A program made the translations under genes and the position numbers. 37,221 nucleotides of DNA from Pseudomonadaceae bacterium. GTDB lineage: Bacteria; Pseudomonadota; Gammaproteobacteria; Pseudomonadales; Pseudomonadaceae. Under the pieces are notes generated by a model. The model had not been told where the DNA came from and did no database searches. It saw nothing but the letters and a program-made list of their open reading frames with translations. Positions 16,193-24,736 of the stretch are shown here, in pieces; within the stretch, counting starts at the first letter, position 1, and each line of letters begins with the position of its first letter. The DNA lies in the NCBI GenBank assembly GCA_019745275.1, contig JAIETJ010000095.1, positions 1 through 37,221 of the forward strand, given 5' to 3'.

Positions 16193-17263
16193 TCAGACCT
16201 CCAAGGCGGAGCAGGCCTCAGCCAAGGCGCGCCACTCAGGTAACTCTGGGACCCCCGGCTTGCGCGCGCCAAATAGCTGCAGGACCAACTCGCCCTGAGC
16301 GTCGAAGGCTTCCCAGCTGGTGATGATCCCGTCGCTACTCGGCTTGCGTACCCGCCATAACTCGGTCACACCACGGGTCTGCAGGTGCAGGTTGAACTCG
16401 GCATCCAACACATTTAACCAGCTGTCCAACCAACGCAGATTACGCACCGGCCCACTGTGAATCTGAATGCAATGGCGGTTACCGACAAACACCATAATCG
16501 GCACCTCACCGGCAGCAGCCTGCTCCAGCAAGCTTGGCAACTGACTCAACGCCAGCGGCTCAGCCCACTCCCGACCAGCCAGACGCAAGGCCTGCACACG
16601 GCCAGCGGCATGCTTCTTCAGTAAAGCAAAGAAATGATGGGTGTCCTTCAAACTGGCCCACTGCGCGCGCAAGGACGCGACATCAATTTCACTATCTGGC
16701 TTGGGCGGCGCTGCCGCCGGCAAGGCTTGCAGGTGTAACTCGGGGCTTTGCTCGGCGGCAGCAAAGCGCTCCAACAACGGCGCCCAAGCTGCCACTTGAC
16801 TGTCCTCAGTGAGAAACACCTTATGCACGGCGACGCCCTGCTGATCGAACACCTGAATGCTGCGCTGACGACCCCGCGCAGTGTCCTCGTCGATGGCAAA
16901 TACACTGGCCCAACCACTGAGAAATAACCGCAGGTCGATATCCGCCGACACCACTAGGCCCATCTGGCCGCTGCCCATCACCGTCACGTCACGGTAGTAA
17001 CCTTTACGTTCATGCACGCAGTGCTCGTTGCGGGTCAGCGCCATGATGTAACCCAGCTCGCCTAAGGCTGGCAGCAGCGCGGCCCAGTCCGGGCGTAAAC
17101 GCAAAGTATCGACCGGCAACCGGCTGGCAATTAACTCCGCCTCGCTCACCGCCAACTGCTCGGCGGCATCCCGGGCGCGCAGGCGCGGCTGCTCGCGGCG
17201 CAGCACTTGCCACGCCAAGTACAAGTCATTTTCGCTGGAGATAGTTTGGGGTTGACGATTCAT
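16193..17263 (-). CDS. phuS: Cytoplasmic haem-trafficking protein PhuS (HemS/HmuS family)
   Basis: A 356-residue cytoplasmic protein made of two repeated HemS halves that takes imported haem to haem oxygenase. The ATG at 17263 is chosen: AAAGGA lies 8 bases upstream, whereas the frame upstream to 17302 has none. With this start, His209 and His210 in KDTHHFFALL fall at the numbers reported for the P. aeruginosa PhuS haem ligands, but the position of its His212 is Phe here. The conserved GNRHCIQIHSGPVRNL segment of the family is present in the C-terminal half. In P. aeruginosa apo-PhuS is also reported to bind the prrF1 promoter. The gene lies between tonB and phuT in the same operon. Confidence 0.94.
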   Translation of the reverse strand: MNRQPQTISSENDLYLAWQVLRREQPRLRARDAAEQLAVSEAELIASRLPVDTLRLRPDWAALLPALGELGYIMALTRNEHCVHERKGYYRDVTVMGSGQMGLVVSADIDLRLFLSGWASVFAIDEDTARGRQRSIQVFDQQGVAVHKVFLTEDSQVAAWAPLLERFAAAEQSPELHLQALPAAAPPKPDSEIDVASLRAQWASLKDTHHFFALLKKHAAGRVQALRLAGREWAEPLALSQLPSLLEQAAAGEVPIMVFVGNRHCIQIHSGPVRNLRWLDSWLNVLDAEFNLHLQTRGVTELWRVRKPSSDGIITSWEAFDAQGELVLQLFGARKPGVPELPEWRALAEACSALEV

Positions 17264-17298
17264 TGCAGTATTCCTTTTAGGATCAACAGATTTTAGGG

Positions 17299-18015
17299 TC
17301 AACGGGTTGCCGTTAAGGCAAATTCAATTGGGATTTGCACGCGGCTCGGCACGCCCAGACCGTCACGCACCTCGGCGCGAAAGCGCCAACCGGCAACGGC
17401 AGTCAACGCCGCATGGTCAAGGCTGGGCACCCCGGATGAGCGCAGCAGCTTCAGCTCGCGCTGCTCGCCCCGCGCATCCAAACGCACCTCCAAGAGCACC
17501 ACGCCTTGCTGATTACGCCGCCGCGCCTGCGCCGGGTAACGCGGCGCAGGCGGCGCTTGCGCAAAGCTGGGTTTAAGGCTGAACACTTCAGGCCTAACCG
17601 CCTGTGGCGGGGCCACTGCCGAAGCGCGGCCTTCGGCCGGCACAGCAGGCGAGACCACGGCGACTGGGACGGATGACCGAGCACTCGGCACTGGCGCGGC
17701 TGGCGCTGCCGGCGTAGCTGGACCGAGGGCTTGGCGCACAGCCGGCAGCGGTTTAGGGGTTTGCTGCGCCTTGGTCGACACCCGCGCTTGCGGCGCTGAC
17801 TCAGGAGTCATCGGTTGCGCCGCCAACAGCGGCTTAGCTAGCGCGGGGACAGTCTTCGGGGCCACTGCCAACGGGGCCAAGCTAATCAACTGCACCACCG
17901 GCGGCGCCGCCTGCGCATACGCCTCTCCGGCCTGCGCCAACGACTCACGCAGCAGCCCGGCACAGAAGGCGTGCAGGCCTAACGAAAGCAATAAGCAGAG
18001 GAGTAAACGCAGCAT
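17299..18015 (-). CDS. tonB: TonB-family energy transducer
   Basis: A 238-residue inner-membrane protein. An N-terminal anchor (residues about 2-20) is followed by a periplasmic Pro/Ala-rich spacer (about 35-155) and a C-terminal TonB domain (about 160-238) with RYPAQARRRNQQG (the YP motif region), VLLEVRLDARGE and SLDHAALTAVAGWRF. It would transmit proton-motive force from ExbBD to an outer-membrane receptor, here most likely PhuR, which is divergently encoded 212 bases away. No exbB or exbD lies in the window. It heads the leftward haem operon, 35 bases before phuS. As I recall, the P. aeruginosa phu operon does not contain a tonB. Confidence 0.9.
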   Translation of the reverse strand: MLRLLLCLLLSLGLHAFCAGLLRESLAQAGEAYAQAAPPVVQLISLAPLAVAPKTVPALAKPLLAAQPMTPESAPQARVSTKAQQTPKPLPAVRQALGPATPAAPAAPVPSARSSVPVAVVSPAVPAEGRASAVAPPQAVRPEVFSLKPSFAQAPPAPRYPAQARRRNQQGVVLLEVRLDARGEQRELKLLRSSGVPSLDHAALTAVAGWRFRAEVRDGLGVPSRVQIPIEFALTATR

Positions 18016-18043
18016 TAGCAGGCATTTCGCGCAGAGATTTAAT

Positions 18044-18062
18044 CTATATGATAATCACTTGC
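18044..18062. promoter_or_regulatory. Fur-like operator between tonB-phuSTUVW and phuR
   Basis: GATAATCA (18050-18057) is an exact core of the Fur consensus, and the 19-base window 18044-18062 matches 12 of 19 positions. A second overlapping GATAAT-type register extends to the right. On the minus strand TTGACT (18070-18075) is a candidate -35 for tonB. One Fur site could thus govern both divergent units. The remaining bases to 18227 would be a phuR leader of about 140 bases with no further motif that I recognise. Confidence 0.65.
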
Positions 18063-18227
18063 ATTTGAGAGTCAAGCTCGTTTAAGGTCGCTGCCGCTGC
18101 CAACCCACGGCCACCACCGTCGGTTGCCGACAGCCAAACAAAGGCCCATTCGAGCACCCACCTGTGGTCGGCGTAGCGCACCTTCGCTCGCCCTGCTCGC
18201 CCAATTGCCCTCATCGAGAGTCAGACC

Positions 18228-20429
18228 ATGTGCTTGTCACCACCCTTCGCCCATCGCTTATACCTCGCATTGCTGCTGTTATCGCCGTCGCTAGCCTTGG
18301 CCTCGGAAAGAACCCCAACCCAGTTCGATACCGTGACGGTCACCGCCACCCGCAACGAGCAAACCCTCGCCCAAGTGCCCAGCAGCGTATCGGTGATTAG
18401 CGAGCGCGACATCGACCAGCAAAACATCATGGATATCCAGCAATTGGTGCGCTACGAGCCTGGCGTGTCGGTCGGCGGTACTGGCAGCCGTTTCGGCTTG
18501 TCGGGCTTTACCATCCGCGGCCTGGGCGGCAATCGGGTGCTGACTCAGGTGGACGGAGTGAGCATGCCGAACGCCTTTACCTTCGGCCAATTTCTCGGCG
18601 CCCAGCGCAACTACATCGACCTCGATGCGATGAAGAGTGTGGAAATCATCCGCGGGCCGGCCTCCTCGCTGTACGGCAGCGATGCGATTGGTGGTGCAGT
18701 GAGTTTTCTGACTAAGGACGCCAGCGACTACCTAGACGCCGGCGACGACCTCTACGCGCGCCTGAAAACCGGCTACGACGGCAGCGATGACACATGGTTG
18801 AAGAGCACCACATTGGCTGGCCGCCAGGGTGAGTTCGACGCGCTGCTCAACATCGGCCAACGTACCGGCCAGGCGCTGGACAGTAATGGCAACGTCGGCG
18901 GTATCGGCGTCAACCGCACCGAGGCCAACCCGCTCGATTATCGCACCGACAACCTGTTGGCCAAGCTCGGCTGGGACTATGCCGAAGGTCAACGCCTGCA
19001 ACTCACCTACGACAAGTACCAGAGTAAAACCGATACCAAGGTACTCAGCGAATACAGCAAGACCGCGTCCATACGCACCTCAGACGCCAAAGATCAGGTC
19101 GATCGCGAGCGCTTCACCCTCGACCACCGCCTGCAGATCGACAGCCTGCTGGCCGACCAAGTGAAATGGCAAGCCACCTATCAAGACAGCGAAACCCGCC
19201 AGCAGACCTTTCAAGACCGCGTCGTCGCCAACAAAGCGCGTTACCGCACCCGCGACTCCGATTACCGCGAGAAACTCTGGGCCGCCAATCTGCAACTGGA
19301 CAAACACATCGACTCTGGCGCGGTGGCCCAGCAATTGACCTACGGCGTTGATATCAAACGCTTGGAAAACTCCAACCTGCGCGAAGGCGCAGAAACGTTG
19401 CTGAGCAGCGGCGTGACCACTCCAACCAAGCCAACCAGCGACTTCCCTGACCCAACCACTTGGAACTACGCCGCCTTTGTCCAAGACAGCATCGAAATTG
19501 GCAACTGGACCCTACTGCCAGGGCTGCGTTACGACCACTACGAGCTAACCCCGCACGTCACCCAGAACTACCTCAACAGCGCCGCCACCAACCCCAATCC
19601 GCCGACCTACAGCGACTCGGCTTGGTCGCCCAAGTTTGGCGCCACCTACCAACTAAATGAGGCTGTCAGCCTGTACGGACAATACGCCGCCGGTTTTCGC
19701 GCACCGCAAGCGGTGGAAATCTTCGGCGAGTTCGTCAACCCTGGGATGTACCGGACCTTGGCCAATCCCAACCTAAAATCGGAAACCAGCAACAGCTTCG
19801 AGCTGGGCCTGCGCAGCCAAAACGACTACGGCAGCCTGGCCGTGGCGTTGTTCTACAACCGCTACCAAGACTTTATCGAGCAACAGAGCCGCACCTCCAG
19901 CAATCCCGCCAGCTTTCCGGCCGGCGACTTCCAGTACGTCAACCTCAACCAAGTCACGATCCGCGGCGCAGAAACCAAGGGCGAGTTATTTCTCAACCAA
20001 TTTGGTCTACCCAACGGCACCCACCTAACCGGGTCGGTGGCCTACGCCCACGGCGAAGACGATGAAACCGGTCAGCCGATTAACAGCATCGATCCGCTCA
20101 AGGGCGTGTTTGGTCTCGGTTACAGCGAGCCCAATGGACAGTTTGGCAGCGACCTGACCTGGACCCTGGTGGCCAACAAAGACCGCCTCGACCGCAGCGC
20201 CACGCCAGATAAGTTCGCCACCCCGGGCTACGGCATTCTCGACCTGAGCGGCTGGTGGCAAGTCACCGAGCAAGTCACAGTTAACGCCGGGCTGTACAAC
20301 CTCACCGACAAAACATACTGGCAGTGGAACGGCAATGACCTCGGCACCCTCAGCGAAAGCAGCCCAAGCATCGAACGCTTTAGCCAGCCTGGGCGCTATG
20401 CCGCGGCCAACCTAGTCTGGGAGATCTAA
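18228..20429 (+). CDS. phuR: TonB-dependent outer-membrane haem receptor
   Basis: A 733-residue outer-membrane receptor. Signal peptide 1 to about 26 (cut near ALA-SER), TonB box around DTVTVTATR (34-42), plug domain to about 165 (RGLGGNRVLTQVDGV, IIRGPASSLYGSDAIGG), then a 22-strand barrel ending in LVWEI with the expected aromatic residue near the end. The haem-receptor FRAP (490-493) and NPNL (513-516) motifs are present, with Tyr508 between them where several other receptors have His. PhuR of P. aeruginosa is reported to use a His/Tyr pair. No histidine occurs from residue 10 to 299, so the plug supplies none. The start at 18228 has only a weak GAG-type site. It is divergent from tonB-phuSTUVW. 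Confidence 0.92.
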   Translation: MCLSPPFAHRLYLALLLLSPSLALASERTPTQFDTVTVTATRNEQTLAQVPSSVSVISERDIDQQNIMDIQQLVRYEPGVSVGGTGSRFGLSGFTIRGLGGNRVLTQVDGVSMPNAFTFGQFLGAQRNYIDLDAMKSVEIIRGPASSLYGSDAIGGAVSFLTKDASDYLDAGDDLYARLKTGYDGSDDTWLKSTTLAGRQGEFDALLNIGQRTGQALDSNGNVGGIGVNRTEANPLDYRTDNLLAKLGWDYAEGQRLQLTYDKYQSKTDTKVLSEYSKTASIRTSDAKDQVDRERFTLDHRLQIDSLLADQVKWQATYQDSETRQQTFQDRVVANKARYRTRDSDYREKLWAANLQLDKHIDSGAVAQQLTYGVDIKRLENSNLREGAETLLSSGVTTPTKPTSDFPDPTTWNYAAFVQDSIEIGNWTLLPGLRYDHYELTPHVTQNYLNSAATNPNPPTYSDSAWSPKFGATYQLNEAVSLYGQYAAGFRAPQAVEIFGEFVNPGMYRTLANPNLKSETSNSFELGLRSQNDYGSLAVALFYNRYQDFIEQQSRTSSNPASFPAGDFQYVNLNQVTIRGAETKGELFLNQFGLPNGTHLTGSVAYAHGEDDETGQPINSIDPLKGVFGLGYSEPNGQFGSDLTWTLVANKDRLDRSATPDKFATPGYGILDLSGWWQVTEQVTVNAGLYNLTDKTYWQWNGNDLGTLSESSPSIERFSQPGRYAAANLVWEI

Positions 20430-20462
20430 GCGGCACTTTGCCATACGCCGCTATCGCTGACG

Positions 20463-20495
20463 CCTTATGAACGGGATAATCCACCGCTCATAAGG
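20463..20495 (+). repeat. Inverted repeat covering the Rieske gene's ribosome binding site
   Basis: CCTTATGA (20463-20470) and TCATAAGG (20488-20495) form a perfect 8-bp inverted repeat. The right arm includes the first bases of TAAGGAGA, the ribosome binding site of the gene starting at 20504. In an mRNA the stem would hide that site. Confidence 0.5.
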
Positions 20496-20503
20496 AGACA
20501 CCA

Positions 20504-20821
20504 ATGAAATTTCTCTGCGCCCCGCAGCAACTGACCGAAGGTCAGAGCCGGGGCTTTTTACTGGATGGGATTAACTTGCTGGCCGTGCGCCGTGATGGGC
20601 AGGTGTACGCCTACCGCAATCGCTGCCCGCATCGCGGGGTACCGCTGGAATGGCAGCCGGATCAGTTTCTCGACCACAGCCACAGCATGATCCAGTGCGC
20701 CACCCACGGCGCGCTGTTTCTGATTGAGTCCGGCGAATGCGTGGCAGGGCCTTGCGCCGGGCAATCGCTGCAGGCGCTAACGTGCCGGGAAGATGCCGAA
20801 GGGATTTGGATTCAAACCTAG
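20504..20821 (+). CDS. Small Rieske [2Fe-2S] ferredoxin-like protein
   Basis: A 105-residue soluble protein made of one Rieske domain. Cluster ligands are in CPHRGVPL (Cys and His) and CATHGALF (Cys and His), spaced normally. It resembles the ferredoxin components of oxygenases and the NirD/bphF group; no oxygenase or reductase gene is nearby, so its redox partner is unknown. A strong AAGGAGA precedes the ATG. It follows phuR by 74 bases on the same strand with no strong terminator between, so it may be co-transcribed with the haem receptor and respond to iron. Confidence 0.88.
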   Translation: MKFLCAPQQLTEGQSRGFLLDGINLLAVRRDGQVYAYRNRCPHRGVPLEWQPDQFLDHSHSMIQCATHGALFLIESGECVAGPCAGQSLQALTCREDAEGIWIQT

Positions 20822-20879
20822 CCGGATGCCATCCGGGAAAATCCTTGTCGCTCGGTCATCCTTTCCAGATCGCATCCAG

Positions 20880-21587
20880 CTACAGGCAAACCTCCAGCCG
20901 CTTGACCAGACGAATCTGCCGCGGGCTGATCTCGACGCCATAGGCCAGCACTTCAACTCCTGCCGCCAGCGCTTCGCGCAAACCTTGGGCGTACGCCGGA
21001 TCGATCTCCGCAGCCGGGCGCACCGCCTCGATGCCGGACAAATTCACGCAATACAGTTGCACCGCCCGCACGCCGTTGCGCGCCAGCGTGGCGAGTTCGC
21101 GCAGGTGTTTAGCACCACGGGAGGTAACGGCATCCGGGAAGGCCGCCACATTTGAGTCGGCAAAACCCAAGGTGACGCTTTTTACTTCAACAAAGGCCGG
21201 GCCGCTGGGGTAGTCCAAGCGAAAATCGATGCGGCTGCGCTCCTCGCCATAGGGCACTTCACGGCGTAAATCGGTAAAGCCTGCCAGCTCACCAATCACC
21301 CCGGCGCGCAACGCCTCCTCGACCAAGCCATTGGCGCGCCCGGTATTCACGCAGGCCAGCCGCCCTTGTGGGGTTTCGCTCAGCTCCCAGGTGCCGGGCA
21401 GTTTGCGCTTAGGATCATTGTTGCGACTGAACCAGACCACCCCGCCGTCCTGCATGCAATTGAACATCGAGCCGGTATTCGGGCAATGAATAGTCAACAG
21501 CTCGCCGCTGGCGGTTTGGATATCGGCGAGGAAACGCTTATAGCGCTTGAGCAGACGCCCCTGCTCCAGTGCTGGCTCAAACTGCAT
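20880..21587 (-). CDS. sfsA: SfsA family DNA-binding protein / sugar fermentation stimulation homologue
   Basis: A 235-residue cytoplasmic protein of the SfsA family. Hallmarks are the N-terminal RYKRFLADI segment, HCPNTGSM, and the nuclease-like core RIDFRLDY and VEVKSVTLG. The fold contains an OB-like N-terminal part and a PD-(D/E)XK-like C-terminal part; E. coli SfsA was described as raising maltose-metabolism gene expression, but the actual biochemical role is uncertain. The start at 21587 overlaps the aminotransferase stop by 11 bases, so the two form an operon. It converges with the Rieske gene; CCGGA/TCCGG at 20822-20836 is a weak hairpin between them. Confidence 0.92.
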   Translation of the reverse strand: MQFEPALEQGRLLKRYKRFLADIQTASGELLTIHCPNTGSMFNCMQDGGVVWFSRNNDPKRKLPGTWELSETPQGRLACVNTGRANGLVEEALRAGVIGELAGFTDLRREVPYGEERSRIDFRLDYPSGPAFVEVKSVTLGFADSNVAAFPDAVTSRGAKHLRELATLARNGVRAVQLYCVNLSGIEAVRPAAEIDPAYAQGLREALAAGVEVLAYGVEISPRQIRLVKRLEVCL

Positions 21588-22758
21588 GGGGCCGCCAACT
21601 TTTCAGGCCCCGGGCGATGCGCGCAACCGCTTGCTGCAGGCGCGGCACACTTTGCGTATAGGCAAAGCGCACATGCTGGCTAGCCTGATAGCGACCAAAA
21701 TCCAAACCCGGGGTGAAGGCCACATGCTCGGTTTCCAAGAAGTGCTGGCAGAAGGCAAAGGCATCACCGCCGAAGGTGCTGATATTGGCATATAGATAGA
21801 AGGCGCCCTCGGGTTCCACCTCGATGGCAAAGCCTAACTCGCGCAATGCCGGCAGCAGAAAATCCCGGCGGCGCTGAAATTCGTGCCGGCGCAGCTCAAG
21901 AATCTCCAAGGTGGCGGGTTCGAAACAGGCCAGCGCCGCATGCTGGGCGATGGTCGAGGCGCTGATATACAGGTTCTGCGCCAGCTTCTCCAACTCAGGT
22001 ACCGCCGCCTCTGGCGCCACCAGCCAACCGAGCCGCCAGCCGGTCATGCCGAAGTATTTGGAAAAACTGTTCAGCACAAAGGCATCGTTATCCACCTCCA
22101 GCACACTGGCGGCGTCCACCCCATAGGTCAGGCCGTGATAAATCTCATCCACCACCAGATGGCCGCCACGGGCGTGCAGCGTTTGGGACAAATCAGCCAA
22201 CTGCGCACGACTGAGCAAGGTGCCGGTTGGATTGGCCGGCGAGGCCACTAATGCGCCAACACTGTCGGCATCCCAGTGCCGCGCTACTAACTCGGGGGTC
22301 AGTTGATAATTCTCAGCCGGCCCGACCGGCACCAGCTGCGCCGCACCTTCAACCAAACGCAAGAAATGCCGATTACAGGGGTAGCCGGGATCAGCCAGCA
22401 GCCAGTGTTTACCGGGGTCGACCAACAAACTGGTGGCCAACAGCAAGGCACCCGAACCGCCGGGGGTAATCAAAATACGTTGCGGGTCGATGCTCACGTG
22501 ATAACGCTGCTGATAAAAATCACTGATCGCTTCACGCAATTGCGGCAGGCCACGGGCGGCGGTGTAACGAGTTTGCCCGGCCGCTAACGCTGCTTGCCCG
22601 GCGGCAATAATAGGCGCGGCGGTGGCGAAGTCCGGCTCACCGATTTCCAAATGAATCACATCATGACCGTCTGCCTGTAATTGATTGGCACGGGCCAAAA
22701 GTGCCATAACATGGAAAGGTTCGATGGCGCGGCTACGCGCACTGTAGAGCGGTGCCAT
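21577..22758 (-). CDS. Class I/II PLP-dependent aminotransferase
   Basis: A 393-residue fold-type I aminotransferase. The Schiff-base lysine is Lys234 in [24 protein letters not shown] (Asn176) and VVDEIYHG (Asp204) contact the cofactor. Substrate is not determined by sequence; homologues are annotated as aspartate/tyrosine/aromatic or broad-range aminotransferases. The start is the ATG at 22758, with GAGGAAAG before it. The frame runs open for 137 more codons upstream, opposite dksA, but that extension has the composition of a reversed coding strand and is not counted. In P. aeruginosa the gene beside dksA (about PA4722) is of this family. Confidence 0.92.
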   Translation of the reverse strand: MAPLYSARSRAIEPFHVMALLARANQLQADGHDVIHLEIGEPDFATAAPIIAAGQAALAAGQTRYTAARGLPQLREAISDFYQQRYHVSIDPQRILITPGGSGALLLATSLLVDPGKHWLLADPGYPCNRHFLRLVEGAAQLVPVGPAENYQLTPELVARHWDADSVGALVASPANPTGTLLSRAQLADLSQTLHARGGHLVVDEIYHGLTYGVDAASVLEVDNDAFVLNSFSKYFGMTGWRLGWLVAPEAAVPELEKLAQNLYISASTIAQHAALACFEPATLEILELRRHEFQRRRDFLLPALRELGFAIEVEPEGAFYLYANISTFGGDAFAFCQHFLETEHVAFTPGLDFGRYQASQHVRFAYTQSVPRLQQAVARIARGLKSWRPHAV

Positions 22759-22953
22759 GGACTTTCCTCGGGCAAATAAAGCCGGCAATTCTACCCATGC
22801 ATTGCCAATAACAGTAGCAAGCGCGACAACCGGGAGTGGCGTAGCCCGAAGTGTTCTGGTAAGTTCGCCCGCTTGCAGCCGCAGGGCCAGTTTCAACTGG
22901 CAAAGGATAGCGTTACTGCGCAGTGGATTAGAGACACTCAGAGGCGGACTGCC

Positions 22954-23436
22954 ATGCCCACCAAAGCACCCGAAAAAGCACCAACTAAAGCTAAAGCGAA
23001 AGCTGCAGCCAAAACCAGCAGCCCACTGAACCGTGGCTTCACCCCTTATAAAGAAGTTAAGGGTGACGAGTACATGAGCACGCCAATGCGCGCGCACTTC
23101 AGCGGCATTCTGCACGCTTGGAAGCTCGAGCTGATGCAGGAAGTGGATCGCACTGTGCACCACATGCAAGATGAAGCGGCCAATTTCGCCGACCCATCTG
23201 ACCGTGCCAGCCAGGAAGAAGAATTCAGCCTAGAGCTGCGTGCCCGTGATCGCGAGCGCAAGCTGATCAAGAAGATTGACGAAACCTTGCAGCTGATCGA
23301 GAGCAACGACTACGGTTGGTGCGACTCGTGCGGCGTCGAAATCGGCATCCGCCGTCTCGAAGCCCGGCCAACCGCAACGCTTTGCATTGACTGCAAAACG
23401 CTGGCGGAAATCCGCGAAAAACAGGTCGGTTCCTGA
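22954..23436 (+). CDS. dksA: RNA polymerase-binding transcription factor DksA
   Basis: A 160-residue protein that enters the RNA polymerase secondary channel and, with ppGpp, lowers rRNA transcription and adjusts amino-acid promoters. The coiled-coil tip has the essential acidic pair in the DPSDRA motif (Asp80, Asp83). The C-terminal zinc finger has Cys123/Cys126 (CDSC) and Cys144/Cys147 (CIDC). The first 25 residues form a Lys/Ala/Pro-rich extension ([20 protein letters not shown]), which makes it a little longer than typical 148-151-residue members. AGGCGGA sits before the ATG at 22954; an in-frame ATG at 22873 has no site. A plausible target, the rrn-like promoter, lies at the left window edge. 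Confidence 0.97.
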   Translation: MPTKAPEKAPTKAKAKAAAKTSSPLNRGFTPYKEVKGDEYMSTPMRAHFSGILHAWKLELMQEVDRTVHHMQDEAANFADPSDRASQEEEFSLELRARDRERKLIKKIDETLQLIESNDYGWCDSCGVEIGIRRLEARPTATLCIDCKTLAEIREKQVGS

Positions 23437-23443
23437 TCCCAGT

Positions 23444-23472
23444 ACGGGGCGCTCAAGCGCCCCGTGTTGTTT
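23444..23472 (+). terminator. Terminator after dksA
   Basis: A perfect 9-bp stem (ACGGGGCGC, TCAA loop, GCGCCCCGT) at 23444-23465 begins 8 bases after the stop and is followed by GTTGTTT. It is a good Rho-independent terminator separating dksA from gluQ. Confidence 0.75.
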
Positions 23473-23481
23473 CTGGGCTGC

Positions 23482-23502
23482 GCACGCTGCACGCTGCACG
23501 CT
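23482..23502. repeat. Three tandem copies of GCACGCT
   Basis: The heptamer GCACGCT occurs three times without interruption, in the short gap between the dksA terminator and gluQ. No function is evident; such units can vary in number by slippage. Confidence 0.7.
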
Positions 23503-23535
23503 GCTCGTATGGAGCCAGAAGTTTGAGCTAAATCG

Positions 23536-24426
23536 ATGATGCATGCGCCAGCGTACATAGGCCGTTTCGCCCCGACCCCCAGCGGTTACCTGCACTTTGG
23601 CTCACTGGTGGCGGCGCTGGCCTCCTATTTAGATGCCCGTGCGGTCGGCGGCCGCTGGCTGCTGCGCATCGAAGACCTCGACCCCCCCCGCGAAGTGGCC
23701 GGCGCCCAGAGCGCGATTTTAAGCACCTTGGACAGCTATGGCTTTGAGTGGGACGGGCCCATCATGCGCCAAAGCCAAAGGCATGATGCCTACGCCGAGG
23801 TGCTGCAGCGCTGGCTCAGCCAAGGCCTAGCCTATGCCTGCACCTGCTCGCGCAAACAACTGGAAGCTTATCAAGGCATTTACCCCGGACTGTGTCGCAA
23901 CGCCGGACAGCCGTGGACGGACGCGGCCATTCGCCTGCGCGTGCCCGAGTTGAACTATGCATTTAATGACCGCGTACAAGGTGCCTTTGCCCAGCACTTG
24001 GGCCGCGAGGTGGGCGACTTCATCATCCGCCGGCGCGACGGCCTGTATGCCTATCAACTGGCGGTAGTGATCGACGACGCCGCGCAAGGCATCAATAACA
24101 TCGTGCGCGGCGCCGACCTGCTCGACTCGACCCCACGCCAGTTGTACCTGCAAGAGCTGCTCGGCGCCCCCACCCCAAGCTACCTACATGTACCGCTAAT
24201 TACTCAACCAGACGGCCACAAGCTGGGCAAGTCTTACCGCGCCCCACCGCTGCCCAACGAACAAGCACGACCGTTACTGCTGCGCGCCTTGCGTGCCTTG
24301 GGCCAAGATGCACCGGCGCAACTACTAGAGCTAAACCCCGGCGCCATCCTCAGCTGGGCCGCGCAACACTGGCAAGCCGAGCGTATCCCCAAGGTCATGC
24401 GCCTAGCCGAAGCACAACTGCGTTAA
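23536..24426 (+). CDS. gluQ: Glutamyl-Q tRNA(Asp) synthetase
   Basis: A 296-residue paralogue of glutamyl-tRNA synthetase lacking the anticodon-binding domain. It attaches glutamate to the queuosine base of tRNA(Asp). Class I signatures: RFAPTPSGYLHFGS (HIGH equivalent) and HKLGKSY (KMSKS equivalent). The zinc-binding set CTCSRKQLEAYQGIYPGLC is present. Length is normal. The usual Pseudomonas order dksA-gluQ is kept; in PAO1 the two lie side by side and are partly co-transcribed. Start is ATGATG at 23536 (either Met possible), with only a weak site upstream. Confidence 0.95.
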   Translation: MMHAPAYIGRFAPTPSGYLHFGSLVAALASYLDARAVGGRWLLRIEDLDPPREVAGAQSAILSTLDSYGFEWDGPIMRQSQRHDAYAEVLQRWLSQGLAYACTCSRKQLEAYQGIYPGLCRNAGQPWTDAAIRLRVPELNYAFNDRVQGAFAQHLGREVGDFIIRRRDGLYAYQLAVVIDDAAQGINNIVRGADLLDSTPRQLYLQELLGAPTPSYLHVPLITQPDGHKLGKSYRAPPLPNEQARPLLLRALRALGQDAPAQLLELNPGAILSWAAQHWQAERIPKVMRLAEAQLR

Positions 24427-24502
24427 TTCAGCCTCAGCCGACCGGTGGCTTATGCCACTCGCGTTCCGCTACCATGCCCGCCTACTCGACGCGAGACTGC
24501 CC

Positions 24503-24679
24503 ATGTACATCTACCGGCTGGTATTACTTTTGGTGGTGGGGATTTATCTATTTTCCCCAACCATCATGGATTGGTGGATTGACGCCAATGGCGAATGGTA
24601 TCGGCCCTACCTGCTGTGGCTGATTCTGATAGTGGTGACCTTTATTTTACAAAGCCCACGTGATGCCGACGAACTCTGA
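24503..24679 (+). CDS. Small two-helix inner-membrane protein
   Basis: A 58-residue hydrophobic protein with two membrane segments: YRLVLLLVVGIYLF and YLLWLILIVVTFIL, separated by a polar turn with DWWIDANGEWYRP. The acidic tail ends RDADEL. The ATG at 24503 is preferred, since the frame upstream to 24452 is not hydrophobic and only lengthens the N-terminus. A homologue lies between gluQ and cbrA in other Pseudomonas (in PAO1 listed as PA4724.1). In P. putida and P. fluorescens a small ORF here has been named cbrX and suggested to be co-transcribed with cbrA. Function unknown. Confidence 0.8.
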   Translation: MYIYRLVLLLVVGIYLFSPTIMDWWIDANGEWYRPYLLWLILIVVTFILQSPRDADEL

Positions 24680-24736
24680 GTTTGCGCGGAAAAATCCGCT
24701 GACCAGCCTTTTATATCCCTGCCCAGAGCCCATGCA

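Noticed and set aside
22759..23169. N-terminal extension of the aminotransferase opposite dksA
   Set aside because: The frame is open but runs antisense to dksA; a good ribosome binding site and the family N-terminus support the ATG at 22758.
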